A DNA stretch of 64,000 bases from Humibacillus xanthopallidus (lineage in GTDB: Bacteria > Actinomycetota > Actinomycetes > Actinomycetales > Dermatophilaceae), in the NCBI RefSeq assembly GCF_006717145.1, contig NZ_VFQF01000002.1, positions 1,054,001 through 1,118,000 on the forward strand, given 5' to 3'. The first letter of the stretch is position 1, and each line of letters starts with the position of its first letter. The notes under the pieces are model-generated. The model worked only from the letters and a program-made list of their open reading frames with translations, did no database searches and was not told where the DNA came from. Position numbers and translations under genes: made by a program. This document shows positions 11,340 through 20,149 of the stretch, piece after piece.

Positions 11340-12851
11340 ATGAGCACGCCAGCAGCCCGGTCTGCAGACCCGGTCCCGTCAGCCAGTCTCGACATCGAGG
11401 TCACGACCTCGGCATCGCTGCCGACGCCCGACCTGGCCGGTGCCGTGGCCGTGCCCGTGGCGAGCGAGGGGGAGGTGCCGGCCGACCTGGGCTTCGACCG
11501 CGCAGCCCTCGAGGCGGCCGGTTTCCGTGCCGAGCGGGGCGCCACCCTCGTCGTGCCCTCGGCTGACGGACGGGCGCTCGTCGCCCTCGGCATCGGCGCC
11601 CGTGCCACCGTCGACGCCGCCACGGTGCGTGACCTCGCCGCCGACTTCGCCCGCGCGGTGCCGCACCAGAAGCGCCTCGCCGTCGAGCTCCCCGCCGGCG
11701 AGACGGGGCTCACGGCCGCTGAGTTCGCGGCCGCCGTGGTCGAGGGCGTGCTGCTCGCCCGCTGGCGCTTCCTCATGGGCAAGGGCAGCGACGAGCAGAC
11801 CCTCGACTCGCTCGTCATCGTCGCCCCCGACTCCGCTGCCGACGACGTGCGCGTGGGCATCGAGCGCGGGCGGGTGCTCGCGTATGCCGCGATGCTCGGT
11901 CGCGACCTCGCCAACTGTCCCGCCGCGATCCTCAGCGCTGCGCGCATGGCGCAGGTGGCCGAGGAGGTCGGCCGGCGAAGCGGCCTGGAGGTCGAGGTCT
12001 TCGGCAAGGACGAGCTCATCGAGATGGGTTGTGGTGGCCTGCTCGGGGTCAACATGGGCAGCGTCGACGAGCCGCGCATGGTGCGCCTGCGCTACGTGCC
12101 CGAGTCGCCGACCGGCCACCTGGCCCTCGTCGGCAAGGGCATCATGTACGACTCCGGTGGCATCAGCCTCAAGCCGAGCGACGAGTCTCACGCCCAGATG
12201 AAGAACGACATGACGGGGGCCGCGACCGTGCTCGCCGCGATGACGGCCCTGCGCGACGTCGGCTGCCGCACCGAGGTCACCGGCTACCTCATGTGCACAG
12301 ACAACATGCCGTCCGGCTCGGCCATGAAGCTCGGTGACGTCCTCACGATGCGCGGCGGTACGACGGTCGAGGTGCTCAACACCGACGCCGAGGGCCGCCT
12401 CGTCATGGCCGACGCCCTCGTGCTCGCGGTCGAGCAGGGCGTCGACGCGATCGTCGACATCGCGACGCTCACGGGTGCGTGCCTGCGCACCTTCGGCGTC
12501 GACATCGCCGGGCTCATGGCCAACGACGACGGTCTGGCCGACCAGGTCCGCCGCGCCGGTGACGTCGTCGACGAGCCGGTGTGGCCGCTGCCGCTGCACC
12601 GTCCCTACCGCAAGCAGCTCGACTCGCCGATCGCCGACATGACCAACATGGGCGGGGCCAACGCCGGGTCGATCACCGCAGCCCTCTTCCTCGCGGAGTT
12701 CGTCGGCGACACCCCGTGGGCCCACGTCGACATCGCCGGCACGGCGCAGCTGCCTGCCGCGCGGGGCTGGCGCAACAAGGGCGCCACCGGCTTCGGCACC
12801 CGCCTCCTCGTCGAGCTCGCCTGCACCTTCGAGGTCCCCGGGCGCAAGTAG
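11340..12851 (+). CDS. pepA: Leucyl aminopeptidase (M17)
   Basis: 503 aa, ATG 11340 with AAGGAG upstream. The N-terminal macro-like domain (to about 180) is followed by the M17 catalytic domain with GKGIMYDSGGISLKPS (Lys and Asp metal ligands, near 262-278), KNDMTGAA and the family signature NTDAEGRL near residue 346. Zn/Mn-dependent cytosolic hexameric exopeptidase removing N-terminal residues; involved in peptide turnover and glutathione/Cys-Gly breakdown in relatives. Preceded by a 230-bp spacer; followed by the CGACGAACTGCTCT repeat cluster. Confidence 0.95.
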   Translation: MSTPAARSADPVPSASLDIEVTTSASLPTPDLAGAVAVPVASEGEVPADLGFDRAALEAAGFRAERGATLVVPSADGRALVALGIGARATVDAATVRDLAADFARAVPHQKRLAVELPAGETGLTAAEFAAAVVEGVLLARWRFLMGKGSDEQTLDSLVIVAPDSAADDVRVGIERGRVLAYAAMLGRDLANCPAAILSAARMAQVAEEVGRRSGLEVEVFGKDELIEMGCGGLLGVNMGSVDEPRMVRLRYVPESPTGHLALVGKGIMYDSGGISLKPSDESHAQMKNDMTGAATVLAAMTALRDVGCRTEVTGYLMCTDNMPSGSAMKLGDVLTMRGGTTVEVLNTDAEGRLVMADALVLAVEQGVDAIVDIATLTGACLRTFGVDIAGLMANDDGLADQVRRAGDVVDEPVWPLPLHRPYRKQLDSPIADMTNMGGANAGSITAALFLAEFVGDTPWAHVDIAGTAQLPAARGWRNKGATGFGTRLLVELACTFEVPGRK

Positions 12852-12861
12852 CCCCCAACGC

Positions 12862-13148
12862 CGACGAACTGCTCTTTGGATTGAGGCTGTGGGGTTGGGC
12901 GCGCGGCGACGAACTGCTCTCTCGATTGGGGGCGTGGGCTCACCTGGCAATCGCCGGAGCGCCGCGCTCGCAAACGTCAATCGAGAGAGCAGTTCGTCGG
13001 CAAACTGAGCCGACGAACTGCTCTTTGGATTGAGGCTGTGGGGTTGGGCGCGCGGCGACGAACTGCTCTCTTGATTGGTGGGCACTGCCGACGAGCTGCT
13101 CTTTGGATTTGAGGCTGCGCGGTTGGCCGCCAGGCGACGGACTGCTCT
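12862..13148. repeat. Cluster of seven CGACGAACTGCTCT intergenic repeats (locus 1)
   Basis: Fills the 311-bp gap between pepA and the converging 13164-13673 gene. Copies of the 14-mer start at 12862, 12907, 13011, 13056, 13089 (one mismatch) and 13135 (one mismatch) on the plus strand, with one inverted copy at 12986-12999. They come in pairs 45-46 nt apart. The first member of a pair continues TTGGATTGAGGCTG, the second YTYGATYGG. The first two complete pairs are nearly identical over about 70 bp. No coding potential is evident. Confidence 0.9.
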
Positions 13149-13163
13149 TTCGATCGGTTCTTG

Positions 13164-13673
13164 TCAGCGGGCGTCGCGCTTGGCCTGGCGACGGGCGCCG
13201 GCCGACTGCGAGCTCGCGTCGCGCTTCTTGCCGCCGGTCGTCTTCGTCGCGCGCCTACGGGTCGAGGCGGCCGCGGTTCCGGTGCCGCTCGCCGCATCGC
13301 CCGACGAGTCGGGCCCGGTGCCGGCCTTGACCGCCGCTGCGGCAGCAAGGCGCTCGGCCTTGAGCTCGGCGGCTGCGGCGCGTGCGACGACGTCGATGCG
13401 CTTGCTGACCCGGGCGAGCGCGAGCTCGAAGACCTCGGCCCGCTCGGCGTTCTGGCGGTTCGCGGGCCGGGCCTTGCCGCGGGCGCCCTTGGCGACGACG
13501 CGGGCAGCGCCCTGCCGGCGATACAGGCCGACGTACTTGTTGCGGGCCCGTCGCACCCGCGCGTGCAGGTCGAGCAGTGCGTCCTCGTCGAGCTCGGCGA
13601 GCCGGGCCGGCTCGGTCTCTCGGATGAGGTCGCCCTGGGCCGACGTGAGGGAGCCGAGGGGAATCGTTGCCAT
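13164..13673 (-). CDS. Hypothetical basic Ala/Arg-rich protein
   Basis: 169 aa, ATG 13673 with AAAGGA 9 nt upstream. I do not recognise a named family. Residues 1-60 (MATIPLGSLTSAQGDLIR, then LAELDEDALLDLHARVRR) form predicted helices with an ARNKYVGLYRRQ block; residues 75-115 are a heptad-like Ala-rich helix; the tail from about 120 is low-complexity Ser/Thr/Ala/Lys/Arg (RRRATKTTGGKK). The strongly basic tail suggests nucleic-acid binding, by inference only. No signal or membrane segment. Divergent from glsA, sharing a strong hairpin upstream. Confidence 0.75.
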   Translation of the reverse strand: MATIPLGSLTSAQGDLIRETEPARLAELDEDALLDLHARVRRARNKYVGLYRRQGAARVVAKGARGKARPANRQNAERAEVFELALARVSKRIDVVARAAAAELKAERLAAAAAVKAGTGPDSSGDAASGTGTAAASTRRRATKTTGGKKRDASSQSAGARRQAKRDAR

Positions 13674-13735
13674 GCCGAGTCCTTTCGTCGTCGCGCCGGC
13701 ACACCACCGGCTCGTCCTGCACCTTCGACTCTGAT

Positions 13736-13785
13736 GGTGCGGGTGCACCGAGGCATCACCCCAGCGGGGTGATGCCCCCCGCACC
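13736..13785. promoter_or_regulatory. Large inverted repeat between divergent genes
   Basis: Inner perfect arms GGCATCACCCC (13752-13762) and GGGGTGATGCC (13766-13776) around AGC, with outer arms GGTGCGGG (13736-13743) and CCCGCACC (13778-13785). It lies about 65 nt upstream of the minus-strand gene and 90 nt upstream of glsA. It may be an operator shared by the two promoters or a structured repeat; the sequence alone does not decide. Confidence 0.6.
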
Positions 13786-13875
13786 GGTGGCTGCGACGCT
13801 GCCGACACCATGCGTCGGCGGGCGTGGGACCCGGCCGAGCGGCATACGGCAACGAGGTCGGAGAGGGGTGGCACG

Positions 13876-14856
13876 GTGGCGTCGACGATCTCGACGGGCG
13901 ACCTGCCCGGTGAGGAGACGGTGCGGGCCGTCGTGACCCAGGCGCACGCCGACAGCCTCGGAGTCCACGAGGGCCGGGTCGCGACCTACATCCCGCAGCT
14001 GGCCGAGGCCGACCCCGATGCGTGCGCGGTGTCGGTGGTCTCGGTCAGGGGTCGGTCCTTCGAGGTCGGCGACATCGGCGAGCGCTTCTCGATCCAGAGC
14101 GTCTCCAAGCCCTTCGTGCTGGCGCTCGCCTGCGACGCGCTGGGCGCCGACCATACGCGAGATCGCTTGGGGGTCAACGCAACCGGTATGCCGTTCAACT
14201 CGGTCATGGCGGTCGAGCTCAACGAGCGCCGCACGATGAACCCCATGGTCAACGCCGGAGCGATCGCGGCGACGAGCCTGCTCGTCGACGTCGGTGGCGA
14301 CGGGGCGGCAGCGTGGGGCCTCGTGCAGGACGGCCTCAGCCGCTTCGCGGGCCGTGACCTCACGGTCGACGAGGACGTCTACGCATGCGAGTCGCGCACC
14401 AACCTGCGCAACCACGGCATCGCCCACCTGCTGCACAGCTACGGCAGTGTGCACGGCGACCCCGACGTGGCCACCGACGTCTACACCCGCCAGTGCTCCC
14501 TCTCCGTCGACACCCACGACCTCGCCGTGATGGCTGCCACGCTCGCCGACGGCGGGGTCAACCCGATCACCCGTAGGCAGGTCGTGCGCGAGAGCACGTG
14601 CGCCAAGGTGCTCGCGGTCATGGCCACGGCCGGCCTCTACGAGCACTCTGGCGACTGGCTCTGGGACATCGGCCTGCCCGGCAAGAGCGGTGTCAGCGGC
14701 GCCATCGTCACCGTGTCTCCCGGCAAGGGCGGGCTCGCGACGTGGTCGCCACGCCTCGACGAAGCGGGCAACAGCGTGCGGGGGCAGATGATCACGCGGC
14801 GGCTGTCGATCGAGCTGGGGCTCAACGTCTTCGCGTCGCGCGCGGTTGTGGACTGA
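13876..14856 (+). CDS. glsA: Glutaminase (serine-dependent, beta-lactamase fold)
   Basis: 326 aa from GTG 13876, chosen for GGAGAGGGG upstream; ATG 13810 is in frame but lacks a ribosome site. Glutaminase A signatures: RFSIQSVSKPFVLAL with the catalytic SxxK near residue 76, NPMVNAGAIA near 122, and GIAHLLHSYG. Hydrolyses L-glutamine to glutamate and ammonia in the cytoplasm. Family length is about 310-330. Followed 24 nt later by the hydroxy-acid oxidase gene, which has its own promoter-like box. Confidence 0.94.
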   Translation: MASTISTGDLPGEETVRAVVTQAHADSLGVHEGRVATYIPQLAEADPDACAVSVVSVRGRSFEVGDIGERFSIQSVSKPFVLALACDALGADHTRDRLGVNATGMPFNSVMAVELNERRTMNPMVNAGAIAATSLLVDVGGDGAAAWGLVQDGLSRFAGRDLTVDEDVYACESRTNLRNHGIAHLLHSYGSVHGDPDVATDVYTRQCSLSVDTHDLAVMAATLADGGVNPITRRQVVRESTCAKVLAVMATAGLYEHSGDWLWDIGLPGKSGVSGAIVTVSPGKGGLATWSPRLDEAGNSVRGQMITRRLSIELGLNVFASRAVVD

Positions 14857-14874
14857 CGTCGTGCGGCTCACGCT
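14846..14874 (+). promoter_or_regulatory. Promoter-like boxes for the hydroxy-acid oxidase gene
   Basis: TTGTGG (14846-14851), 17 nt, CACGCT (14869-14874), then 6 nt to GTG 14881. This geometry would start the mRNA at or next to the start codon. The boxes overlap the end of glsA. Confidence 0.4.
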
Positions 14875-14880
14875 GGACCG

Positions 14881-15906
14881 GTGATCGACCACGACCTGCT
14901 GAGGCGGCGCGCGCAGGAGCTGCTGCCCGACGACGTCTTCGGCTACTTCGACGCCGGCTCCGGCGCCGAAGTCACCCTGGCGCGCGAGGCCCGGGCCTGG
15001 GACGACGTGCTGCTCCAGCCGCGCGTGCTCCGCGACGTCACGGCCGCAACCGCCGCGACGACCGTGCTGGGGCACCCCGTCTCGTCACCGGTGCTCGTCG
15101 CGCCGATGGCCGCCCAACGGCTGGCCCACCCGTCGGGCGAGGTCGCAGTCGCGCTCGCTGCCCGCGACGCAGGATCGCTCATGGTGATCTCGATGCGGTC
15201 GAGCACGCGGGTCGATGACGTCGGGCAGGTGGCGCCGTTCTGGCAGCAGCTCTATGTCCTGAAGGACCGGGGTGTCACGGACGAGGTGGCCGAGCGAGCC
15301 ACGGCCGCAGGGGCGCTCGCCCTCGTCGTCACCGTCGACACTCCGGTCGTGGCCGCCAAGCGGGTCGGCCTGCCACGGACCCTGCCGCCCCTCGGGGTGG
15401 TGCAGGCGCTGGACGACCGCGACGTGACGGACGAGCGGCTGCAGCAGGCCCGCGACGTCGGTCCGCGCGACCTCGAGCGGCTGGCAGAGACCACCGGGCT
15501 CCCGGTCGTCGCCAAGGGTGTCCTCTCGGCGGCAGCAGCCCGGGACTGCGTGGCCGCCGGGGCGTCGGCCGTCATCGTGTCGACGCATGGCGGGCGCCAG
15601 CTCGACGGCGTCGTGCCGACGCCGCTGGCCCTGCCGGCCGTGGTCGACGCGGTCGGTGGCGAGGTCGAGGTCTACGTCGACGGCGGCGTGCGCTCCGGGT
15701 CGCACGTGCTCAAGGCGCTGGCTCTGGGAGCGCGCGCGGTCCTCGTCGGGAGACCGGTGCTGTGGGCACTCGCCACGGGCGGCTCGGACGGCGTCCGAGT
15801 GCTCCTCGAGGACCTGACGGCAGAGGCCCTCGAGGCGCTCATGCTCTCGGGGTGCCGCTCCTGCGCGGACGTCGGCCCCGACCTGGTCCGCGGCCGCCGC
15901 CCGTGA
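14881..15906 (+). CDS. FMN-dependent alpha-hydroxy-acid oxidase/dehydrogenase
   Basis: 341 aa TIM-barrel of the lactate oxidase/glycolate oxidase/L-lactate dehydrogenase family. Visible: VLVAPMAAQRLAHPSGE near 71, WQQLYVLKDR near 121, VVAKGVL (FMN Lys), STHGGRQLDG with the catalytic His-Gly-x-Arg near 237-241 (usual form is SNHGxRQ), and VDGGVRSGSHVLKALALGA near 266. Oxidises a 2-hydroxy acid to a 2-keto acid. It could add a second route for lactate besides LutABC, but the substrate is not determined. GTG start; probable leaderless transcript. Confidence 0.85.
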   Translation: MIDHDLLRRRAQELLPDDVFGYFDAGSGAEVTLAREARAWDDVLLQPRVLRDVTAATAATTVLGHPVSSPVLVAPMAAQRLAHPSGEVAVALAARDAGSLMVISMRSSTRVDDVGQVAPFWQQLYVLKDRGVTDEVAERATAAGALALVVTVDTPVVAAKRVGLPRTLPPLGVVQALDDRDVTDERLQQARDVGPRDLERLAETTGLPVVAKGVLSAAAARDCVAAGASAVIVSTHGGRQLDGVVPTPLALPAVVDAVGGEVEVYVDGGVRSGSHVLKALALGARAVLVGRPVLWALATGGSDGVRVLLEDLTAEALEALMLSGCRSCADVGPDLVRGRRP

Positions 15907-15960
15907 CGGGCTCACGGGCGCGGGGGCGGGTGACGTCGCCCGGACGAGGTGGGCATGACC

Positions 15961-15990
15961 GTGCCGCAGCCCCGGAGGGAGCTGCGGCAC
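15961..15990. terminator. Bidirectional hairpin between converging genes
   Basis: Perfect 10-bp arms GTGCCGCAGC (15961-15970) and GCTGCGGCAC (15981-15990) with a 10-nt loop, midway between the hydroxy-acid oxidase (plus) and aquaporin (minus) stop codons. No T-run, as is common in high-GC actinobacteria. Confidence 0.6.
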
Positions 15991-16013
15991 GGGGTGAGGA
16001 CCGGTTCCGCCGG

Positions 16014-16814
16014 TCAGGCCGGGACGTCGGCCCCGGTCGGGTCCTTCTCCGAGCGGTCGGTGGCCGTCTCGAAGAAGGGCGCCGCGAGCGCTGCGAGCGC
16101 CCCACCGATGAGGGGCGCGACGATGAACATCCAGACGTGCGCGAGCGACTCGCCGCCGTTGAAGAGCGCCGGGCCGAGCGAGCGTGCCGGGTTGACCGAC
16201 GTGCCGTCGAGGGGGATGCCCACAAGGTGGATCACCGTGAGCACGAGGCCGATCGCGAGCCCGGCGAAGCCGGGTGCGGCTGCGCGGTTCGTGACGAGGA
16301 GCACGACGAGCACGAGCAGGAAGGTCATCACGATCTCGAGGACGAACGTGCCCCCCGCAGTGATGTTCTTGCCCCAGTCGTTGGTGCCCAGTCCGCCGGT
16401 CTTGTCGGTGGCACCGCCGAAGCCGGAGACGAGCAGCTTGAGCAGAGCAGCCCCGACGATCGCGCCGACGACCTGAGCCGCCCAGTACCAGGCGGCCTCG
16501 GTGACCGAAATGCCCTTGCGCAGAAGGACGCCCAGCGTCACCGCCGGGTTGACGTGGCAGCCCGAGACCGGGCCGATGGAGTAGGCGAGGGCGAGCAGGA
16601 CGAAGCCGAAGGCGGTGGCGACGCCGAGCGGGCCGATGACGTCGATGCCGAAGACGGCCGATCCGACGGCGAAGAAGACGAGGATGAAGGTGCCGACCGC
16701 CTCGGCGACGGCCTTGCGGGCGATGTCGGGAGCGGGCGCCGTGGCCGGCTCGGTGTCCGGCGTCGTGGCCGGCTTGGTGCGAGTTGGCTTGGTGTGAGTT
16801 CTGCTGTCAGACAT
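16014..16814 (-). CDS. aqpZ: Aquaporin (AqpZ-like MIP channel)
   Basis: 266 aa, ATG 16814. After a Thr/Pro/Lys-rich N-terminal 35 residues come six membrane helices with the two half-helix NPA motifs: CHVNPAVTLG near 86 and TSVNPARSLGPALF near 208. The second NPA is followed by ARS rather than ARD, which favours a water channel over a glycerol facilitator. The acidic C-terminus follows TM6. Located in the cytoplasmic membrane. Transcribed alone; converges on the hydroxy-acid oxidase. Confidence 0.92.
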   Translation of the reverse strand: MSDSRTHTKPTRTKPATTPDTEPATAPAPDIARKAVAEAVGTFILVFFAVGSAVFGIDVIGPLGVATAFGFVLLALAYSIGPVSGCHVNPAVTLGVLLRKGISVTEAAWYWAAQVVGAIVGAALLKLLVSGFGGATDKTGGLGTNDWGKNITAGGTFVLEIVMTFLLVLVVLLVTNRAAAPGFAGLAIGLVLTVIHLVGIPLDGTSVNPARSLGPALFNGGESLAHVWMFIVAPLIGGALAALAAPFFETATDRSEKDPTGADVPA

Positions 16815-17075
16815 GAGGGACCCCTTGTGTCGGTGGGCGGCCCGACCCCCGGGCCGCTCGCGAGCGAGCCTAGGCGGCCACCACGCGCGTAGCCCGCCCA
16901 TCTCACCCACGGTGCACACGGCATACGGGCTCGTGGAGGGCGCGGCGCCACGATTGCGTATGCCGGGTGGTTGCCTTCGGTGTGCGGGCCTCACCGTTTC
17001 CGGGGTGGGCGGGGCCTGTGAGGTGGACACTGCTGGAGGGGCCAGGAGTCGCTCACAGCCGGATGGAGGACTGGC

Positions 17076-19757
17076 ATGGGCCGGTTCGCGGAGCCGAGTG
17101 GAAAGCCGGGGGTGGACCCCGTGCGCGCACTGGAGGTCCGGTTGGGCGAGGTGCAGCAGCAGTTCCGGGCCACGAGCGACATCCTCCGGGTCCTGACGAG
17201 GGGCGCGTCCGAGCAGACCCGGGTCTTCGATGCCCTCGTCGACAACGCGAGGCGCCTCCTTCACTCCGACGTCGCCCAGATCCACCTGCTCGAGGGTGAC
17301 GAGTACCGGCTCGAGTGGTCGAGCGGCCACACGCAGGAGTTCCTCGAGGTCGTCGACCTCTACCCGGTGCGGCGCGACAACCGGGGCACGCTCGTCGGGC
17401 GCATCGGGATGGATCGCACGGCACAACAGATCAAGGACGTGCTCGCCGACCCGGACTACGTCCAGGTCGACCTGCAGAAGCTCGGGGGCTACCGCTCCAT
17501 CCTCGGCGCGCCGATGGTCGTCGACGACGAGGTCGTGGGGACCCTCACCGTGTGGCGCACGGAGGTCGACCCGTTCGACGAGCGCGCCGCAGAGCTGCTG
17601 ACGACCTTTGCCGAGCAGGCGGCGCTGGCCCTTCGCCACGTCGAGCTGTTCAGCGCCCTCGAGAGCCGGTCGGCAGAGCTCGCCCGCAAGGTCGACCAGC
17701 TCGAGGCGCTCGCCGACGTGGGGGAGGCCATCAGCTCGACGCTCGTGGCCGACGAGGTGCTGACAACGATCGTCTCGCACGCCGTCCAGCTGTCGAGCAC
17801 CGACGGTGGCTCCCTCATGGAGTACGACGAGTCGACGGGGCTGTTCGGAGTGCGCGCCGTCTACGGCACCGGCACGAGCGTCGTCGAGGCGCTGCGCTCG
17901 GCCGAGATCCACATCGACCGCACGTGGGTGGGCCGGGCCGCCCGCGACCGCGAGGTCCTGCAGATCGCCGACCTCGACGCGGAGCCCCTGCCGCTGGACC
18001 CCCATCTCGAGATCCTCCACGCCTCGGGGTGGCGCTCGCTGGTCGCGATCCCGCTCGTGCGACCGGACCGCGTCGTCGGCGCCCTCGTCGTGCGGCGGCT
18101 GACCCGGGGCGCCTTCAGCGAGGAGACCTGCGACCTGCTCTCGGCCTTCGCGAGCCAGTCGGCCGTCGCCCTCACCAACGCCCGGCTCTACCAGCAGCTC
18201 GAGCGGCAGAGCCGCGAGCTCGCAGAGGCCAGCCGTCACAAGTCGGAGTTCCTTGCAAGCATGTCGCACGAGCTGCGCACCCCGCTCAATGCCGTCATCG
18301 GCTTCTCCGAGGTCCTGCTCGAGCGGATGTTCGGCGAGCTCAACGACCGCCAGGAGGACTACCTCCGCGATATCCACTCGGCGGGGCGGCACCTGCTCGC
18401 GCTGCTCGGCGACATCCTCGACCTATCGAAGATCGAGGCAGGCCGGATGGAGCTCGACCTCACGACGTTCCCGATGGACGACATTCTTTCGCAAGCGATC
18501 TCGTTGGTTCGTGAGCGCGCGCTGAGCCATGGCCTCCGGCTGACCCTTGACTCCAGCCGGACCCTCGGCATCGTCACCGCAGACGAGCTGCGGCTCAAGC
18601 AGGTGCTCCTCAACCTGCTGAGCAACGCCGTGAAGTTCACCCCCGACGGCGGCCGGATCGACGTGCACGCGTGGCGCCACGGTGACGTCGTGGAGGTGAC
18701 CGTCACCGACACCGGGGTCGGGGTCGACCCCGCCGACCAAGAGCGCATCTTCGACTCGTTCCAGCAGGGCGAGCGCTCCGCCTCGACGATCGAGGGCACA
18801 GGTCTGGGCCTCACGCTCAGCCGCCGCATCATCGAGCTGCACGGTGGCCGGCTCTGGCTGTCGAGCTCGCCGGGGGAGGGGAGCACGTTCGGCATCTCGA
18901 TCCCTCAGCCACGAGCAGCTTCGCGGGCAGGGGCGCAGGATCGCCGGGTCGCCGACGAGGAGTCGGCGGCCGGCCCGACGATCGTCGTCATCGAGGACGA
19001 CCCCCGGTCGGCCGAGCTCGTGGAGCTGCACCTTCGCGCAGCGGGGCTCCGCGTGCGTATCGCGGCCACGGGGGAGACCGGCCTCGAGCTCGTGCGCGCC
19101 GAGCTGCCGGTGGCGGTCGTGCTCGACATCCACCTGCCCGGGATGAACGGTTGGGAGGTCCTCTCGCTGCTGAAGTCCGACACCGCCACGGCGGCGGTCC
19201 CGGTCGTCGTCGTCAGCGTGGAGCCGGAGCGTGGTCGTGGCTTCGCGCTCGGGGCCACCGAGTACCTCGTCAAGCCGGTGAGCGGCGAGCACCTGCTGGC
19301 CGCGGTGACCCGGCTGCTGCCGCGGCAGGCCGCCGGTGACGAGCCGGCGACGACCCGGCTCAGCGTCGTGGTGGTCGACGACGACCCTCTCGCGCTGAAG
19401 CTCGTGCGCAGCACCCTGGAGCCGCTCGGCTGGGAGGTCCACACATGCGCGGGTGGCCAGCAGGCAGCCGACGTCGTCCGTGCGGTCTCCCCGTCCGTCG
19501 TGGTCATGGACCTGCTCATGCCCCAGGTGGACGGCTTCGCCGTGATCGACGAGCTACGCCCCGATCGTGACTCGGAGGGTCCGCCGATCGTCGTGCTCAC
19601 CGCGAAGTCCCTTACGCCACAAGACCGTTCGCGGTTGGAGGGGCGGATCGCCTTCGTCGCCGAGAAGGCCGGCATCGACCTGCCCGTCCTCGCACGCCGG
19701 CTCGCGGCGGTGGCGTCCGACCACGAGGACGCCCAGTCGCGCGAGGAGCCCTCGTGA
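17076..19757 (+). CDS. Soluble hybrid histidine kinase: GAF-GAF-HisKA-HATPase-REC-REC
   Basis: 893 aa, ATG 17076 with GGAGG upstream. No membrane segment, so it senses a cytoplasmic signal. Domains: GAF1 about 25-190, GAF2 about 210-370, HisKA with SMSHELRTPLN (phospho-His398), HATPase_c about 470-620 with NLLSNAVKFTPDGG, DTGVGVDPAD and GTGLGLTLSRR boxes, REC1 about 635-750 with Asp684, REC2 about 765-885 with Asp812. Each receiver keeps its acidic pocket and a Lys. First gene of a coupled operon; its stop overlaps the next start (GTGA). Phosphate probably flows to its own receivers and to the two downstream receiver proteins; GAF ligands are unknown. Confidence 0.93.
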   Translation: MGRFAEPSGKPGVDPVRALEVRLGEVQQQFRATSDILRVLTRGASEQTRVFDALVDNARRLLHSDVAQIHLLEGDEYRLEWSSGHTQEFLEVVDLYPVRRDNRGTLVGRIGMDRTAQQIKDVLADPDYVQVDLQKLGGYRSILGAPMVVDDEVVGTLTVWRTEVDPFDERAAELLTTFAEQAALALRHVELFSALESRSAELARKVDQLEALADVGEAISSTLVADEVLTTIVSHAVQLSSTDGGSLMEYDESTGLFGVRAVYGTGTSVVEALRSAEIHIDRTWVGRAARDREVLQIADLDAEPLPLDPHLEILHASGWRSLVAIPLVRPDRVVGALVVRRLTRGAFSEETCDLLSAFASQSAVALTNARLYQQLERQSRELAEASRHKSEFLASMSHELRTPLNAVIGFSEVLLERMFGELNDRQEDYLRDIHSAGRHLLALLGDILDLSKIEAGRMELDLTTFPMDDILSQAISLVRERALSHGLRLTLDSSRTLGIVTADELRLKQVLLNLLSNAVKFTPDGGRIDVHAWRHGDVVEVTVTDTGVGVDPADQERIFDSFQQGERSASTIEGTGLGLTLSRRIIELHGGRLWLSSSPGEGSTFGISIPQPRAASRAGAQDRRVADEESAAGPTIVVIEDDPRSAELVELHLRAAGLRVRIAATGETGLELVRAELPVAVVLDIHLPGMNGWEVLSLLKSDTATAAVPVVVVSVEPERGRGFALGATEYLVKPVSGEHLLAAVTRLLPRQAAGDEPATTRLSVVVVDDDPLALKLVRSTLEPLGWEVHTCAGGQQAADVVRAVSPSVVVMDLLMPQVDGFAVIDELRPDRDSEGPPIVVLTAKSLTPQDRSRLEGRIAFVAEKAGIDLPVLARRLAAVASDHEDAQSREEPS

Positions 19758-20149
19758 GCCGGCCACCGACCGTCCTGCTGGTCGAGGACAACCCCCGCAA
19801 CCTCAAGCTCGCGCGTGATGTGCTCGAGTACGGCGGCTTCGTCGTCGTCGTCGCCACGACGGGCGAGGAGGGGGTCGAGCAGTCCCGCGCGACGCTGCCG
19901 GACGTCATCCTCATGGATCTCCAGCTGCCCGGCATCGACGGCTACGCCGCCCTGGAGCTCATCCGTGGGCACGAGCTCACCGCCCACATCCCCGTCGTGG
20001 CGCTCACCGCTTTCGCGATGGCGCGAGATCGCGAGCGGGTGATGGCATCCGGTTTCGCCGGCTATCTCGAGAAGCCCATCAGCGTCAGGGAGTTCCCGGC
20101 CCAGGTGCGGCGACACCTGCCGCGCGGCGACGACGGACGGGTGTCGTGA
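19754..20149 (+). CDS. Single-domain response regulator (DivK/CheY type)
   Basis: 131 aa, GTG 19754 overlapping the kinase stop. Receiver only: VLLVEDNPRNLKLARDV at the start, ILMDLQLPGIDGYAAL with the phospho-Asp near 57, ALTAFAM and EKPI (switch Thr and Lys). No output domain, so it acts by protein contact or as a phosphate relay or sink within the operon. It overlaps the cyclase start by 4 nt. Confidence 0.93.
   Translation: MSRPPTVLLVEDNPRNLKLARDVLEYGGFVVVVATTGEEGVEQSRATLPDVILMDLQLPGIDGYAALELIRGHELTAHIPVVALTAFAMARDRERVMASGFAGYLEKPISVREFPAQVRRHLPRGDDGRVS

Noticed and set aside
12862-13148. CRISPR-like array
   Set aside because: Spacers are not unique (two are nearly identical), repeats occur in both orientations, and no cas gene is in the window.
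16815-18392. N-terminal extension of the aquaporin frame
   Set aside because: Antisense to the hybrid kinase; the aquaporin start at 16814 gives the normal protein.
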